Part shown: positions 36,738-44,767 of the stretch, piece after piece | Numbering within the stretch: position 1 is the stretch's first letter | How the letters are laid out: the number at the start of each line of letters is the position of its first letter | From: Flavobacteriaceae bacterium MAR_2009_75 | GTDB taxonomy: Bacteria; Bacteroidota; Bacteroidia; Flavobacteriales; Flavobacteriaceae | Assembly: GCA_002813285.1 (NCBI GenBank) | Contig: PHTZ01000001.1 | Span: forward strand, 2,851,501 to 2,915,500 | DNA length: 64,000 nucleotides | Reading direction: 5' to 3' | Notes under the pieces: generated by a model | Databases searched by the model: none | What the model saw: only the letters and a program-made list of their open reading frames with translations | What the model was told of the DNA's origin: nothing | Position numbers and translations under genes: made by a program

Positions 36738-37799
36738 TTAAGCAATCTTTAAAGCTGGAAGATTGTCAATGGCCTCGTCTTGCAGTTTGTTGATGAAGTT
36801 TAAATATTTTAATGTGCTTTTCGTAGAGCTGTGCCCCATGGCATCGGCCACCGTTTTTAGGTTTGCACCGTTCATAAGCAGCAAACAGGCAAATGTATGT
36901 CTGGCACAATAAAAGGTAATATGTTTATTGATTTCCGCCCGCTGAACCCAATAACCGATGGTTTTGTTGAGACCATTAATACTAAGATTCTGAACGTTAA
37001 AAACAAAATCATTCTTTTTTTTAAGTGTACCGAGTATAGCCAGCGCAGTCGGGTTCAATCGATTATTAATCAATTCGCCTGTCTTTTTTCTATGTGTTAT
37101 CAAACGACTTTTGTTGATGTTCCCCCAAGTTAATTCCCTGATTTCAGCAAAACCTAACGAAGTATAACAGGCGAACAGGAAGGCTTTCTTTACTTCTGAA
37201 TTACCACAATGTGTATTGGCCAGTTTCTGTAGCTCTTCTCCATCAAGCACTTGTTTTCTTAGCGTATCGTCCTTATTGGGGTTCGAAAATCGAATATCTT
37301 CCGTAGGCATCGTTTTTAAATACCCTTGAATTTTGGCCGACCTTAAAACTTTCTTGAACCGCGTAAAGTAGTTATGAGCCGTTTCTCCTGCAAGTCCTGC
37401 GTCATGTATCAAATAGTCTTTATAAACTTCCATTATGGAAGGGGTAACTTGAGAAATTTTTAACCTTGGGTTATCTATTGCCAGTTTGAATTTTTCAACT
37501 GCACTAGCAACGATTCGAACATCTTTAAACTTGTACGTCTTGATGAAGTGTTCCGCAAATAAATAGAAGTTTTGATTTTTTAAATGACGTGGTACATGAC
37601 CCGATTCATCAGAAAGTATTTCCAATTCTCGATTTGCCCTTATTTTATCCGCTAACCTTTTCTTTTCAATTCGGTCAGCATCTTTTGGCGACAATCTAAT
37701 TTTGAGAAATTCCCGCCATCGTTCTCCATTGTGATGTATATCCAAATACAAACTTTTTTCTCCTGATTTTAGTTTCCTACTTCTTAATTGTACAGACAT
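36738..37799 (-). CDS. int: tyrosine-type integrase of the element
   Basis: A 353-residue tyrosine recombinase of the Bacteroidota type. The N-terminal arm-binding region (1-95) is followed by a SAM-like core-binding domain (about 95-190) and the catalytic domain. Visible catalytic features are the region LGFAEIRELTW (box I), ITFYCARHTFACLLL (box II with Arg), MGHSSTKSTLKYLNF (second His and Tyr). Two positions deviate: box I has Gly where most family members have the first Arg (IntDOT-type enzymes also vary here), and the usual His of H-x-x-R is Tyr (Y-C-A-R). The gene lies just inside attR, reading away from it, with AGTGACGGT repeats immediately upstream of its ATG, as expected for the enzyme that inserted the element. 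Confidence 0.92.
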   Translation of the reverse strand: MSVQLRSRKLKSGEKSLYLDIHHNGERWREFLKIRLSPKDADRIEKKRLADKIRANRELEILSDESGHVPRHLKNQNFYLFAEHFIKTYKFKDVRIVASAVEKFKLAIDNPRLKISQVTPSIMEVYKDYLIHDAGLAGETAHNYFTRFKKVLRSAKIQGYLKTMPTEDIRFSNPNKDDTLRKQVLDGEELQKLANTHCGNSEVKKAFLFACYTSLGFAEIRELTWGNINKSRLITHRKKTGELINNRLNPTALAILGTLKKKNDFVFNVQNLSINGLNKTIGYWVQRAEINKHITFYCARHTFACLLLMNGANLKTVADAMGHSSTKSTLKYLNFINKLQDEAIDNLPALKIA

Positions 37800-37802
37800 A
37801 AA

Positions 37803-37822
37803 AGTGACGGTTTAGTGACGGT
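37803..37822 (+). repeat. AGTGACGGT direct repeat pair near attR
   Basis: Copies at 37803-37811 and 37814-37822, same spacing and orientation as the pair near attL. They sit 4 bp upstream of the integrase ATG, so binding here could also repress int. Confidence 0.6.
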
Positions 37823-37892
37823 TTTCATCTAAAAATAGGAAATAAAGGGAAACCAAATCAATTTTTTAACATTTTAAATAACTGATGTACAG

Positions 37893-37922
37893 TCATTTGT
37901 ATTCATATGGTTTCATTTGGTA
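37893..37922 (+). repeat. 10-bp direct repeats beside attR
   Basis: TCATTTGTAT TCATATGGTT TCATTTGGTA: three units starting at 37893, 37903 and 37913, 11 bp from the attR core. Related to the array at 25281-25350 ahead of the HTH gene. Confidence 0.55.
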
Positions 37923-37932
37923 TGAAACGGAT

Positions 37933-37949
37933 ATTCCCACCTCGAGTAC
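37933..37949 (+). other. attR core repeat
   Basis: ATTCCCACCTCGAGTAC, identical to the tRNA-Leu 3' end at 16310-16326. It marks the right boundary of the element. Confidence 0.85.
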
Positions 37950-37954
37950 GTTAA

Positions 37955-37984
37955 AAACACCTGTCAATTATTTGGCAGGTGTTT
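37955..37984 (+). terminator. displaced original terminator of tRNA-Leu
   Basis: AAACACCTG and CAGGTGTTT, extended inward by further pairs (TCAA/TTGG), followed by CTGTTTTTT. It lies 5 bp after attR, where the tRNA-Leu terminator would have been before the insertion. Confidence 0.75.
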
Positions 37985-38127
37985 CTGTTTTTTAGGGAAT
38001 TAGGTCATCGTTTACTTCTCCATTAATTTAGTATCAACAGTGGTCGCGGAGCGAAGGAGATAAAGAAGATAAGGTAATTTATATAAACTAAAAATCCCCA
38101 ACTTGAAGAACAAGAAGGGGATTCAAG

Positions 38128-38201
38128 TGATCGCGGAAGGATTCGAACCTTCGACCGTCTGCTTAGAAGGCAGATGCTCTATCCAGCTGAGCTACGCGAC
38201 C
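38128..38201 (-). tRNA. tRNA-Arg (anticodon TCT)
   Basis: A 74-nt cloverleaf on the minus strand: acceptor GGTCGCG with CGCGATC, D-arm GCTCAGCTGGATAGAGC, anticodon stem TCTGC/GCAGA with anticodon TCT (plus-strand AGA at 38165-38167), T-arm GAAGG-TTCGAAT-CCTTC. No CCA is encoded. Reads AGA. Confidence 0.95.
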
Positions 38202-38224
38202 AAAAAATTTTTCTATTGACATTC

Positions 38225-38251
38225 AAAAAGGCTGGTAATCGAGCCTTTTTT
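38225..38251. terminator. bidirectional terminator between scpA and tRNA-Arg
   Basis: AAAAAGGCT and AGCCTTTTT with an 8-nt loop, giving a T-run on both strands. It probably ends transcription of the methylmalonyl-CoA mutase operon. Confidence 0.65.
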
Positions 38252-38350
38252 AATTTGTGCGTGCAAACTTACTAAAAATTATAGATTCGGAAAGGGTAAA
38301 AAGTACAAACTTTCAATTTCTCTCGTTGAAGTGTGACTTTGAATATTCAA

Positions 38351-40465
38351 TTAATGTAATAGTATATTTAAAACATGAATTGCTGCATCTGCAATTTTTG
38401 TTCCAGGGCCGAAAACAGCTACTGTGCCAGCTTTCATAAGAAAGGGGTAGTCTTTTTTGGGTATAACCCCGCCTACCACGACCATAATGTCTTCTCTACC
38501 ATAGGTTTTGAGTTCTTCGATTACTTGAGGGATCAAGGTTTTGTGACCTCCTGCCAAAGATGAGACACCTAGAATATGCACATCATTTTCCACAGCTTGC
38601 TTGGCTACTTCTTTTGGTGTTTGAAATAATGGGGCAATATCTACATCGAAGCCTAAGTCGGCATAGCCCGTTGCCACTACTCGAGCACCTCGATCATGCC
38701 CGTCTTGCCCCATTTTGGCAATGAGAATACGAGGTCTTCGACCATCTTTAGCAGCAAAACTATCGGAGAGTTCGAGCGCCTTTTTAAAATTGCTATCGTC
38801 TTTAATTTCTCTTGAATACACGCCTATTATAGATTGAGTGTTCGCTCTATGTCTGCCAAAAGCAGTTTCGAGTGCATTGCTTATTTCACCAAGAGTTGCT
38901 CGTGCCTTTGCCGCTTCTATAGATAAAGCTAATAAATTTTCATTATTGTCCGCTAGTGGTGGCCCAGCATCTTTGTCCGCTCTTTTCGTTGCTGCTAAGG
39001 TTAATTTCTCCAAAGCTTTCTGAACTTTTTTTGAATCTCGTTTCCATTTTACTTGTTCTAGTTTTTTTATTTGACGTTTTCTGACATCATCGTTATCCAC
39101 TTCTAATATTTCAAGTTCGTCTTCATCGTCAATCTGAAATTTGTTCACTCCAACCAGTATGCTCTTGCCACTATCTATTTTGGCTTGCTTTATGGCAGCG
39201 GCCTCTTCAATTCTTTTTTTAGGAATACCGGCTTGTATGGCTTTGGTCATTCCCCCTAAGTCTTCAATCTCTTGAATGAGGTCCCAAGCCTTTTGTGCAA
39301 GATCATGAGTCAATCTTTCTACATAATGACTGCCGGCCCAGGGGTCTACCGTTTTTGTGATTTTTGTTTCTTCTCTTAAGAATAGTTGGGTGTCGCGTGC
39401 GATACGTGCCGAGAAGTCTGTGGGTAGCGCTATTGCTTCATCCAAGGCATTGGTGTGCAGGCTTTGTGTGCCGCCCAGAATGGCTGCTGCTGCCTCAATA
39501 GTAGTTCTGGCTACATTATTGAATGGGTCTTGTTGCGTAAGACTCCACCCGCTGGTTTGGCAATGGGCTCGAAGCGCCATCGATTTTGAATTTTTCGGTT
39601 CAAATTGTTTTACCAATTTGGCCCAAAGTAGCCGACCTGCACGCAACTTGGCAATTTCGGTAAAATGGTCCATGCCTATACCCCAAAAAAAAGATAATCT
39701 TGGAGCAAAAACATCAATGTTTAAACCTGCCTTTAATCCCGTTCTTATATATTCCAATCCATCGGCCAAAGTATAGGCCAGTTCCAATTCAGCGGTCGCT
39801 CCGGCTTCATGCATATGATATCCAGAAATACTGATGCTGTTGAATTTTGGCATATGCTTGCTACTGAATCGAAAAATATCGGAAACAATTTCCATTGAAG
39901 GTTCAGGGGGGTAGATATAAGTATTTCGCACCATAAACTCCTTTAGAATATCATTTTGAATTGTTCCGGTCAACTTTTCCAACGATACGCCTTGTTCTTC
40001 TGCAGCAACTATAAAAAAGGCCATGATGGGTAGCACAGCACCGTTCATGGTCATCGATACCGACATTTGGTCCAATGGAATTCCCTCAAAAAGAATTTTC
40101 ATGTCTTCGACGGAATCAATGGCCACTCCGGCTTTGCCCACATCACCAGTTACGCGTTCATGATCACTATCGTAACCGCGATGGGTGGCGAGATCAAATG
40201 CAACTGATAGGCCTTTTTGACCAGCCTTTAAGTTACGTCTATAAAAGGCATTACTTTCTTCAGCCGTTGAAAAGCCGGCGTATTGTCGGATGGTCCATGG
40301 TTGTTTGACATACATGGTCGAGTAGGGGCCACGAAGATATGGGGGAAACCCCGCCGCGGAGTTAAAGTGTTCCAATTCTTCTGTCTCAAATTGGGATGGT
40401 CTTTTATTATCCTCATCATGTATTGAGGATACGGTGAGGTGTTGTATGTTTTTTCGCTTTTTCAA
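38351..40465 (-). CDS. scpA: methylmalonyl-CoA mutase, large (catalytic) subunit
   Basis: Adenosylcobalamin-dependent interconversion of succinyl-CoA and (R)-methylmalonyl-CoA, for propionate metabolism. The 704-residue subunit has the TIM-barrel catalytic domain with [21 protein letters not shown] (quoted as [18 protein letters not shown]), [12 protein letters not shown] and the long [18 protein letters not shown] region. The C-terminal B12-binding domain has the base-off motif [20 protein letters not shown] with the cobalt-ligating His, and [11 protein letters not shown] near the end. It overlaps the small-subunit gene by four bases. Length and motifs are normal. Confidence 0.97.
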   Translation of the reverse strand: MKKRKNIQHLTVSSIHDEDNKRPSQFETEELEHFNSAAGFPPYLRGPYSTMYVKQPWTIRQYAGFSTAEESNAFYRRNLKAGQKGLSVAFDLATHRGYDSDHERVTGDVGKAGVAIDSVEDMKILFEGIPLDQMSVSMTMNGAVLPIMAFFIVAAEEQGVSLEKLTGTIQNDILKEFMVRNTYIYPPEPSMEIVSDIFRFSSKHMPKFNSISISGYHMHEAGATAELELAYTLADGLEYIRTGLKAGLNIDVFAPRLSFFWGIGMDHFTEIAKLRAGRLLWAKLVKQFEPKNSKSMALRAHCQTSGWSLTQQDPFNNVARTTIEAAAAILGGTQSLHTNALDEAIALPTDFSARIARDTQLFLREETKITKTVDPWAGSHYVERLTHDLAQKAWDLIQEIEDLGGMTKAIQAGIPKKRIEEAAAIKQAKIDSGKSILVGVNKFQIDDEDELEILEVDNDDVRKRQIKKLEQVKWKRDSKKVQKALEKLTLAATKRADKDAGPPLADNNENLLALSIEAAKARATLGEISNALETAFGRHRANTQSIIGVYSREIKDDSNFKKALELSDSFAAKDGRRPRILIAKMGQDGHDRGARVVATGYADLGFDVDIAPLFQTPKEVAKQAVENDVHILGVSSLAGGHKTLIPQVIEELKTYGREDIMVVVGGVIPKKDYPFLMKAGTVAVFGPGTKIADAAIHVLNILLH

Positions 40466-41847
40466 TGAGAAATCTTATTTGTAAGCTTCCAACCTTCTTT
40501 AAGTAACCTTTCAGACTCTATTTTCTCTGATAACCGTTTTTCAATAATGGGTTCTATCAGGGTTTTTCGTCTATTCTTTTTAACAAAGGGAAAAACTTCC
40601 AGTTGGTTTTTCATTTTGTCTTCTGAATTTATATAACGGTTCGTTCCTACTAAAATATTTTCCCCGTTCTCAAACTTTGCTTGTTCTTTATCTGCACTTT
40701 CCTTTATTTTCTTTTGGATAATGCCTGCTTTGAGTTGTTTTAAAAAGCCGCCAGAAGCTTCAATTTGTTTAAAAAGGTCTAGTGCTTTTTGACATAATTG
40801 TCGAGTAAGGTTTTCAATGTAGAAAGTTCCAGAAGTTGGGTCTTCGTTAAAATTGAAATGGCTTTCGTTTTTCAACAGCAACAATTGGTTTAATGCAATC
40901 CGTTTAGCGAAATCATCATCTTTACGAAAAATCTTGTCGTGCGGGATGGTGCAAATTACATCGGCACCTCCTATTATTGCTGACATATATTCGGTGGTGT
41001 TTCTCGGTATGTTGGTATTGTAAGCATATATGGCTTTGTTTCTGAGGGAAGGAGTCGCTATAATTTGGCAGTCAATGTTTAAACCGTATACATGGGCAAG
41101 TACTGCATACAGTTTTCTCAAAGCTTTAATCTTGGCGATTTCAAAAAAGTAATTACCACCGACCGCTATTTTGAATGTTGTCGTTTTTATAAATTTGGGT
41201 TCGGTTATGTTCAAATATTCATTGGTCATGGCTAGGGCGTACGCCAACTGCTGAACCATATTAGCACCTGCATTTTGATAGGTACTTGCGTCGATACTTA
41301 GTAAGTTGGTAGAAGGTAATATGGAATTATAATTATGAAAGTCTTTCTTTTGATTGTCAAACCAATTACCTGATTTAGCCAATTTGGTAATGGGGTCTAA
41401 GTGCAGGTAAAAGGTGATTTTGTTTTTGATTAAAAAATGAGACAGTTGTTCAATGTATGATTGGGATAGAAAGTCAAAATAGAAATGGAGTACGGTTGAC
41501 TCTAAATTGATATCGGCAAGAAGTGTCTCAAGGTTGATGCTTTCTTTGGTAATGGTAAGAAGTAAGCAATCGGCTCCCGATCTTAAAGCTTTCTTTACTG
41601 TTGATTTAGATATTTGCTCATCCTCAATACGCATACCTTCAGAAATTTTCCAATTTCTTGGTTGGTAACTTTCCAAAAAAACATGGTCTAGGTCATCAGA
41701 ATGATAAAATGGTTTCACTTTAATACCTTCCGGTGATTCCCACACCATTTTTTCATTGTAGTCTTCGCCCTTTAAATCGTACTGAATTTTTTGTTTCCAC
41801 TCTTTTGAGGAAACCCCATGAAATTCATTAAAAAGCCCTTTCTGCAT
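40462..41847 (-). CDS. mutA: methylmalonyl-CoA mutase, small (structural) subunit
   Basis: The 461-residue partner of ScpA in a heterodimeric mutase. It begins [20 protein letters not shown] and keeps the TIM-barrel layout ([50 protein letters not shown]) but lacks the B12-binding C-terminal domain and the DxHxxG motif, as expected for the small subunit. The ATG at 41847 is chosen; the in-frame Met at 41949 would add 34 residues not seen in relatives. It is upstream of scpA with a four-base overlap. Confidence 0.93.
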   Translation of the reverse strand: MQKGLFNEFHGVSSKEWKQKIQYDLKGEDYNEKMVWESPEGIKVKPFYHSDDLDHVFLESYQPRNWKISEGMRIEDEQISKSTVKKALRSGADCLLLTITKESINLETLLADINLESTVLHFYFDFLSQSYIEQLSHFLIKNKITFYLHLDPITKLAKSGNWFDNQKKDFHNYNSILPSTNLLSIDASTYQNAGANMVQQLAYALAMTNEYLNITEPKFIKTTTFKIAVGGNYFFEIAKIKALRKLYAVLAHVYGLNIDCQIIATPSLRNKAIYAYNTNIPRNTTEYMSAIIGGADVICTIPHDKIFRKDDDFAKRIALNQLLLLKNESHFNFNEDPTSGTFYIENLTRQLCQKALDLFKQIEASGGFLKQLKAGIIQKKIKESADKEQAKFENGENILVGTNRYINSEDKMKNQLEVFPFVKKNRRKTLIEPIIEKRLSEKIESERLLKEGWKLTNKISH

Positions 41848-42428
41848 TTCTCGAATTTTAATTAAAGGTAAGATTAATGTGGTGAAACGAAGAGGTGAAT
41901 AATTTACTGAAACTCGTTTCTCTTTTAAAAAGTGCTTTCCATCGAACAATTAACAGGTTTGGTCTAATTTGTTTAACCTTATTCACTGAAAGTATTCTAA
42001 TGGTATATATTTGATTGATGAAATAGTAGATTCTATTTATTATTAATTATTTGTAAATCAGAATTTTATAATATTTGAAAGAAAAAAACTACACAAAATT
42101 TCTTGTTGGTTTTCATAGTATTTTTTCAAATTTCAAATTTTCAATTCGGGTAAGAAGAGTAATTTTCCGTTGCATTATTTTAAAACGAAAAATACTGTAT
42201 TTACTCTAATATAATTGGGTATAAAGAAAATATCAAATATTTGTTGAAATAAGTAGTATATGGGTAAAATTATAAATGATTTTTTAAAGAATTAGCTTAA
42301 GATATTTTTCATTTCATGACTATCTTGTGACCTTAAAACTATTCCCTTACGCTTAAATTTTTCTCGAAATAAGTGAGAGCATAATTTGACGTTTTTAGAC
42401 TGACCGAACCATTTGAATCCAGTAACCA
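41848..42428. other. 580-bp intergenic region upstream of the polysaccharide locus
   Basis: Very AT-rich with no credible gene. It separates divergent mutA and the first polysaccharide gene and so must hold both promoters. TATATTTG at 42006-42013 matches the -7 consensus on the plus strand, but it is about 415 bp from the gene, which would mean a long leader. No riboswitch-like fold was recognised. Confidence 0.4.
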
Positions 42429-43820
42429 ATGAATTCCAAGAGTAGATACATACTCATCAATTTACTTGCCTTTGAGTTTATTCTTTTGAATTTAGTCTTA
42501 CTACTATATCTATACTTCACACATACGGAGTTTTATATATTAGATGCCTTTCTTGTTAAGAAGATTGCGGCTCTTTGCGTTATATATAATTTAAGTTGGT
42601 TATTTATTATTTTATATGTTCGAGGTGAAGATTTTTATTTTAGTTTCAATGGCAAATATTTTAAAAGTTTAGTAATCTCTACGTTCTTCTTTGTAGGTTT
42701 TGTTACTGTTTTAGTTGTTCTGTTAAAAATCGATTTTTTTAGGCCCTCAACTTTTATAGTCCCTATCATTATTTTTTCTTACCTCAATTTGGTAAGTCAT
42801 AAATATCTATTGAGATTTTTACGAAAAAAAGCTTCCCATCTTTTCTCGAATACATTGTTAATCGGATCGGGCCATGAACGTACCGATATAAAAGGTTTTG
42901 TTAATGCTATGACCCAGTATGGGTATAATATAATTGGTTATTTAGAGGAGGGAGTGTCCAGCCCTAAGAACCCGATGGACTTAACAATTACAGGAGGTAT
43001 CGATGAATTACGAGATATCTTGTCTTCACATTCAATAGACGAGATTTTTATCGATACCTGTGATTTCAAAAGAGACGTTGTAATCGAAACGATTAATATT
43101 GCGGACAGTTTTGGGACTAGGGTAAAGCTAATTCCGGAGAATCCTTATTTATTAGCTAAAAATTATAAAGCGCAGACGATAGGTGAATTAGCTGTATTTA
43201 AATTAAGGCAGTCACCATTGGATAATTTTAGCAAGACCATATTAAAACGGATGTTTGATTTCTGTTTTGCTCTACTGGTCCTATTATTGCTGCTTCCGGT
43301 TTTTCTTATACTAGCTTTATTGATTGTGATCGATACTAGAGGCCCTGTTTTTTATACTCCTTTTAGAAAAGGTGAAGCGGGCAAGACATTTAAGTGTTAT
43401 AAGTTTAGAACAATGTCTGTTTGTGAAGACCCTATGAACGGAACCAAATCAACAATTGTTAACGACCCTAGAATTACACGTATTGGTAAAATTCTTAGGA
43501 AGGCAGACTTGGATGAGCTACCCCAATTTTTTAATGTTTTGAAGGGGGAAATGAGTGTAATAGGCCCAAGACCACATCGTATAACTCTGCAAGACGATTT
43601 AAGAAAGAGTGTGAATGATTATATGGTGAGAAGTTATGTTAAACCAGGAATATCGGGTTGGGCTCAGGTCAATGGCTGGAGAGGTCCCACTCAAACTGAA
43701 GAACAGAAGACTGAGCGTATTAAGCATGACCTTTGGTATATCGAAAACTGGAGTTTCTGGTTAGATGTGAAAATTGTGTTTCTAACCGTATTTGGCAATC
43801 ACCACAAAAAGGCTTTCTAA
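42429..43820 (+). CDS. undecaprenyl-phosphate sugar phosphotransferase (exopolysaccharide initiation)
   Basis: Polyprenyl glycosylphosphotransferase that starts repeat-unit synthesis by placing a sugar-1-phosphate on undecaprenyl phosphate (WcaJ/WbaP type). The 463-residue protein has four to five N-terminal TM helices, a CoA-binding-like middle domain (TLLIGSGHERTDIKGFVNAM), a further TM helix (FCFALLVLLLLLPVFLILAL) and the C-terminal catalytic Bac_transf domain with FRKGEAGKTFKCYKFRTM, KADLDELPQFFNVLKGEMS and IGPRPHR. It is first in a long plus-strand locus, fitting its role as initiator. Which sugar is transferred (glucose or galactose) cannot be read. Confidence 0.93.
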   Translation: MNSKSRYILINLLAFEFILLNLVLLLYLYFTHTEFYILDAFLVKKIAALCVIYNLSWLFIILYVRGEDFYFSFNGKYFKSLVISTFFFVGFVTVLVVLLKIDFFRPSTFIVPIIIFSYLNLVSHKYLLRFLRKKASHLFSNTLLIGSGHERTDIKGFVNAMTQYGYNIIGYLEEGVSSPKNPMDLTITGGIDELRDILSSHSIDEIFIDTCDFKRDVVIETINIADSFGTRVKLIPENPYLLAKNYKAQTIGELAVFKLRQSPLDNFSKTILKRMFDFCFALLVLLLLLPVFLILALLIVIDTRGPVFYTPFRKGEAGKTFKCYKFRTMSVCEDPMNGTKSTIVNDPRITRIGKILRKADLDELPQFFNVLKGEMSVIGPRPHRITLQDDLRKSVNDYMVRSYVKPGISGWAQVNGWRGPTQTEEQKTERIKHDLWYIENWSFWLDVKIVFLTVFGNHHKKAF

Positions 43821-43940
43821 CTATCGTGTCATTTCCAAAATATGTGAATGTAGAAGTCCATTATGCAAAAATTTTCCCTTTATAAAATAAATAATACTCT
43901 GAATAAAATTTATAATATGAATTTGAAAGCTATTTTAGAT

Positions 43941-44702
43941 ATGAAACTATTTCTTTATAGTTTGTCGCTTGCTTCTATATTGTTGTTGTCATCTTGTTAC
44001 TCTTCGAAAAATATCGATTACTTACAAAGTGAAAACCAAGAAATGCTCATTAGTCTGAGTAAATCAGAATATTTGGTTCAACCTAACGATGTGCTTAGTA
44101 TCAATGTTCAAAGTAGAGATCCGGATCAGGCGGCTTTTTTTAATATTACTACCGTTCAAAATAACAATTTACAAGCAAATACGGCCTCACTTTTCTTGAA
44201 TGGTTATACGGTTGATAAGCAAGGGGAGATAAATTTGGCAATTATTGGAGAATTAAATGTTGCCGATAAATCGGTCGAACAAATCAGGGATTTGGTGCAG
44301 TCCGAAATCGATAAATATCTTTTGAACGCTTTGGTTTCGGTGAAACTAACGAGTTTTAAAGTTTCAGTTTTGGGAGATGTTAAGAACCCTGGAACGAACT
44401 ACATATATAATACCCAGGCAACTATCTTCGAGGCACTAAGTGCGGCAGGTGACCTGAACATTTCCGCAAAAAGGAAAAATGTCAAATTAATCCGCCAATT
44501 AGGTGAAAAATCAATTGTTGTTGACTTGGATTTGACAAGTCCAACCCTAATCAATTCACCATATTATTTTTTACATCCAAATGATGTCTTATATGTCGAG
44601 ACGTCGAAGGCCAATATATTTCAACGAAACCTTGGTGTGTTCAGTCTTATTTTATCGGCAATCACCACAACTATATTGGTTTTAAGTTTTACAACTAACT
44701 AA
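43941..44702 (+). CDS. polysaccharide export lipoprotein (Wza-like OPX)
   Basis: Outer-membrane polysaccharide export protein. With start at 43941 the lipoprotein signal is MKLFLYSLSLASILLLSSC, giving a clear lipobox. The Poly_export domain follows (YLVQPNDVLSINVQSRDP), then SLBB-type repeats (FKVSVLGDVKNPGTNYIYN, TIFEALSAAGDL). The last 20 residues are hydrophobic (LGVFSLILSAITTTILVLSF), which suggests a C-terminal membrane helix, as in Bacteroidota OPX proteins. In-frame Mets at 43863 and 43917 are possible earlier starts. It pairs with the Wzc-like gene just downstream. Confidence 0.92.
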   Translation: MKLFLYSLSLASILLLSSCYSSKNIDYLQSENQEMLISLSKSEYLVQPNDVLSINVQSRDPDQAAFFNITTVQNNNLQANTASLFLNGYTVDKQGEINLAIIGELNVADKSVEQIRDLVQSEIDKYLLNALVSVKLTSFKVSVLGDVKNPGTNYIYNTQATIFEALSAAGDLNISAKRKNVKLIRQLGEKSIVVDLDLTSPTLINSPYYFLHPNDVLYVETSKANIFQRNLGVFSLILSAITTTILVLSFTTN

Positions 44703-44767
44703 ATATAAAAAGTAGTCATCAAGATAGGTAGGTCGAACGAATAAACTTTTTGAATTTTAATATAGAT

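Larger units (their letters stand above)
16310..37949. mobile_element. integrative mobilizable element inserted in tRNA-Leu
   Basis: A 21.6-kb element bounded by a 17-bp direct repeat of the tRNA-Leu 3' end. A tyrosine integrase gene is the last gene before the right repeat and reads away from it. Inside are a remnant of another integrase, a haloperoxidase-like cargo block with its own regulators, an HTH protein, a primase-like protein, three mob genes including a relaxase, and a defence-like block. No type IV secretion genes are present, so transfer would need a helper. Base composition changes sharply within it (GC-rich 17-25 kb, AT-rich 28-36 kb), pointing to assembly from several sources. 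Confidence 0.88.

Noticed and set aside
38128-38201. tRNA-Arg as a second attachment site
   Set aside because: No copy of its 3' end was seen elsewhere in the window, and the element boundary is defined by the tRNA-Leu repeat.
41848-42428. Riboswitch (B12) between mutA and the polysaccharide genes
   Set aside because: I looked because the mutase uses cobalamin, but no cobalamin-box-like sequence or stable multi-stem fold could be recognised in this AT-rich gap.
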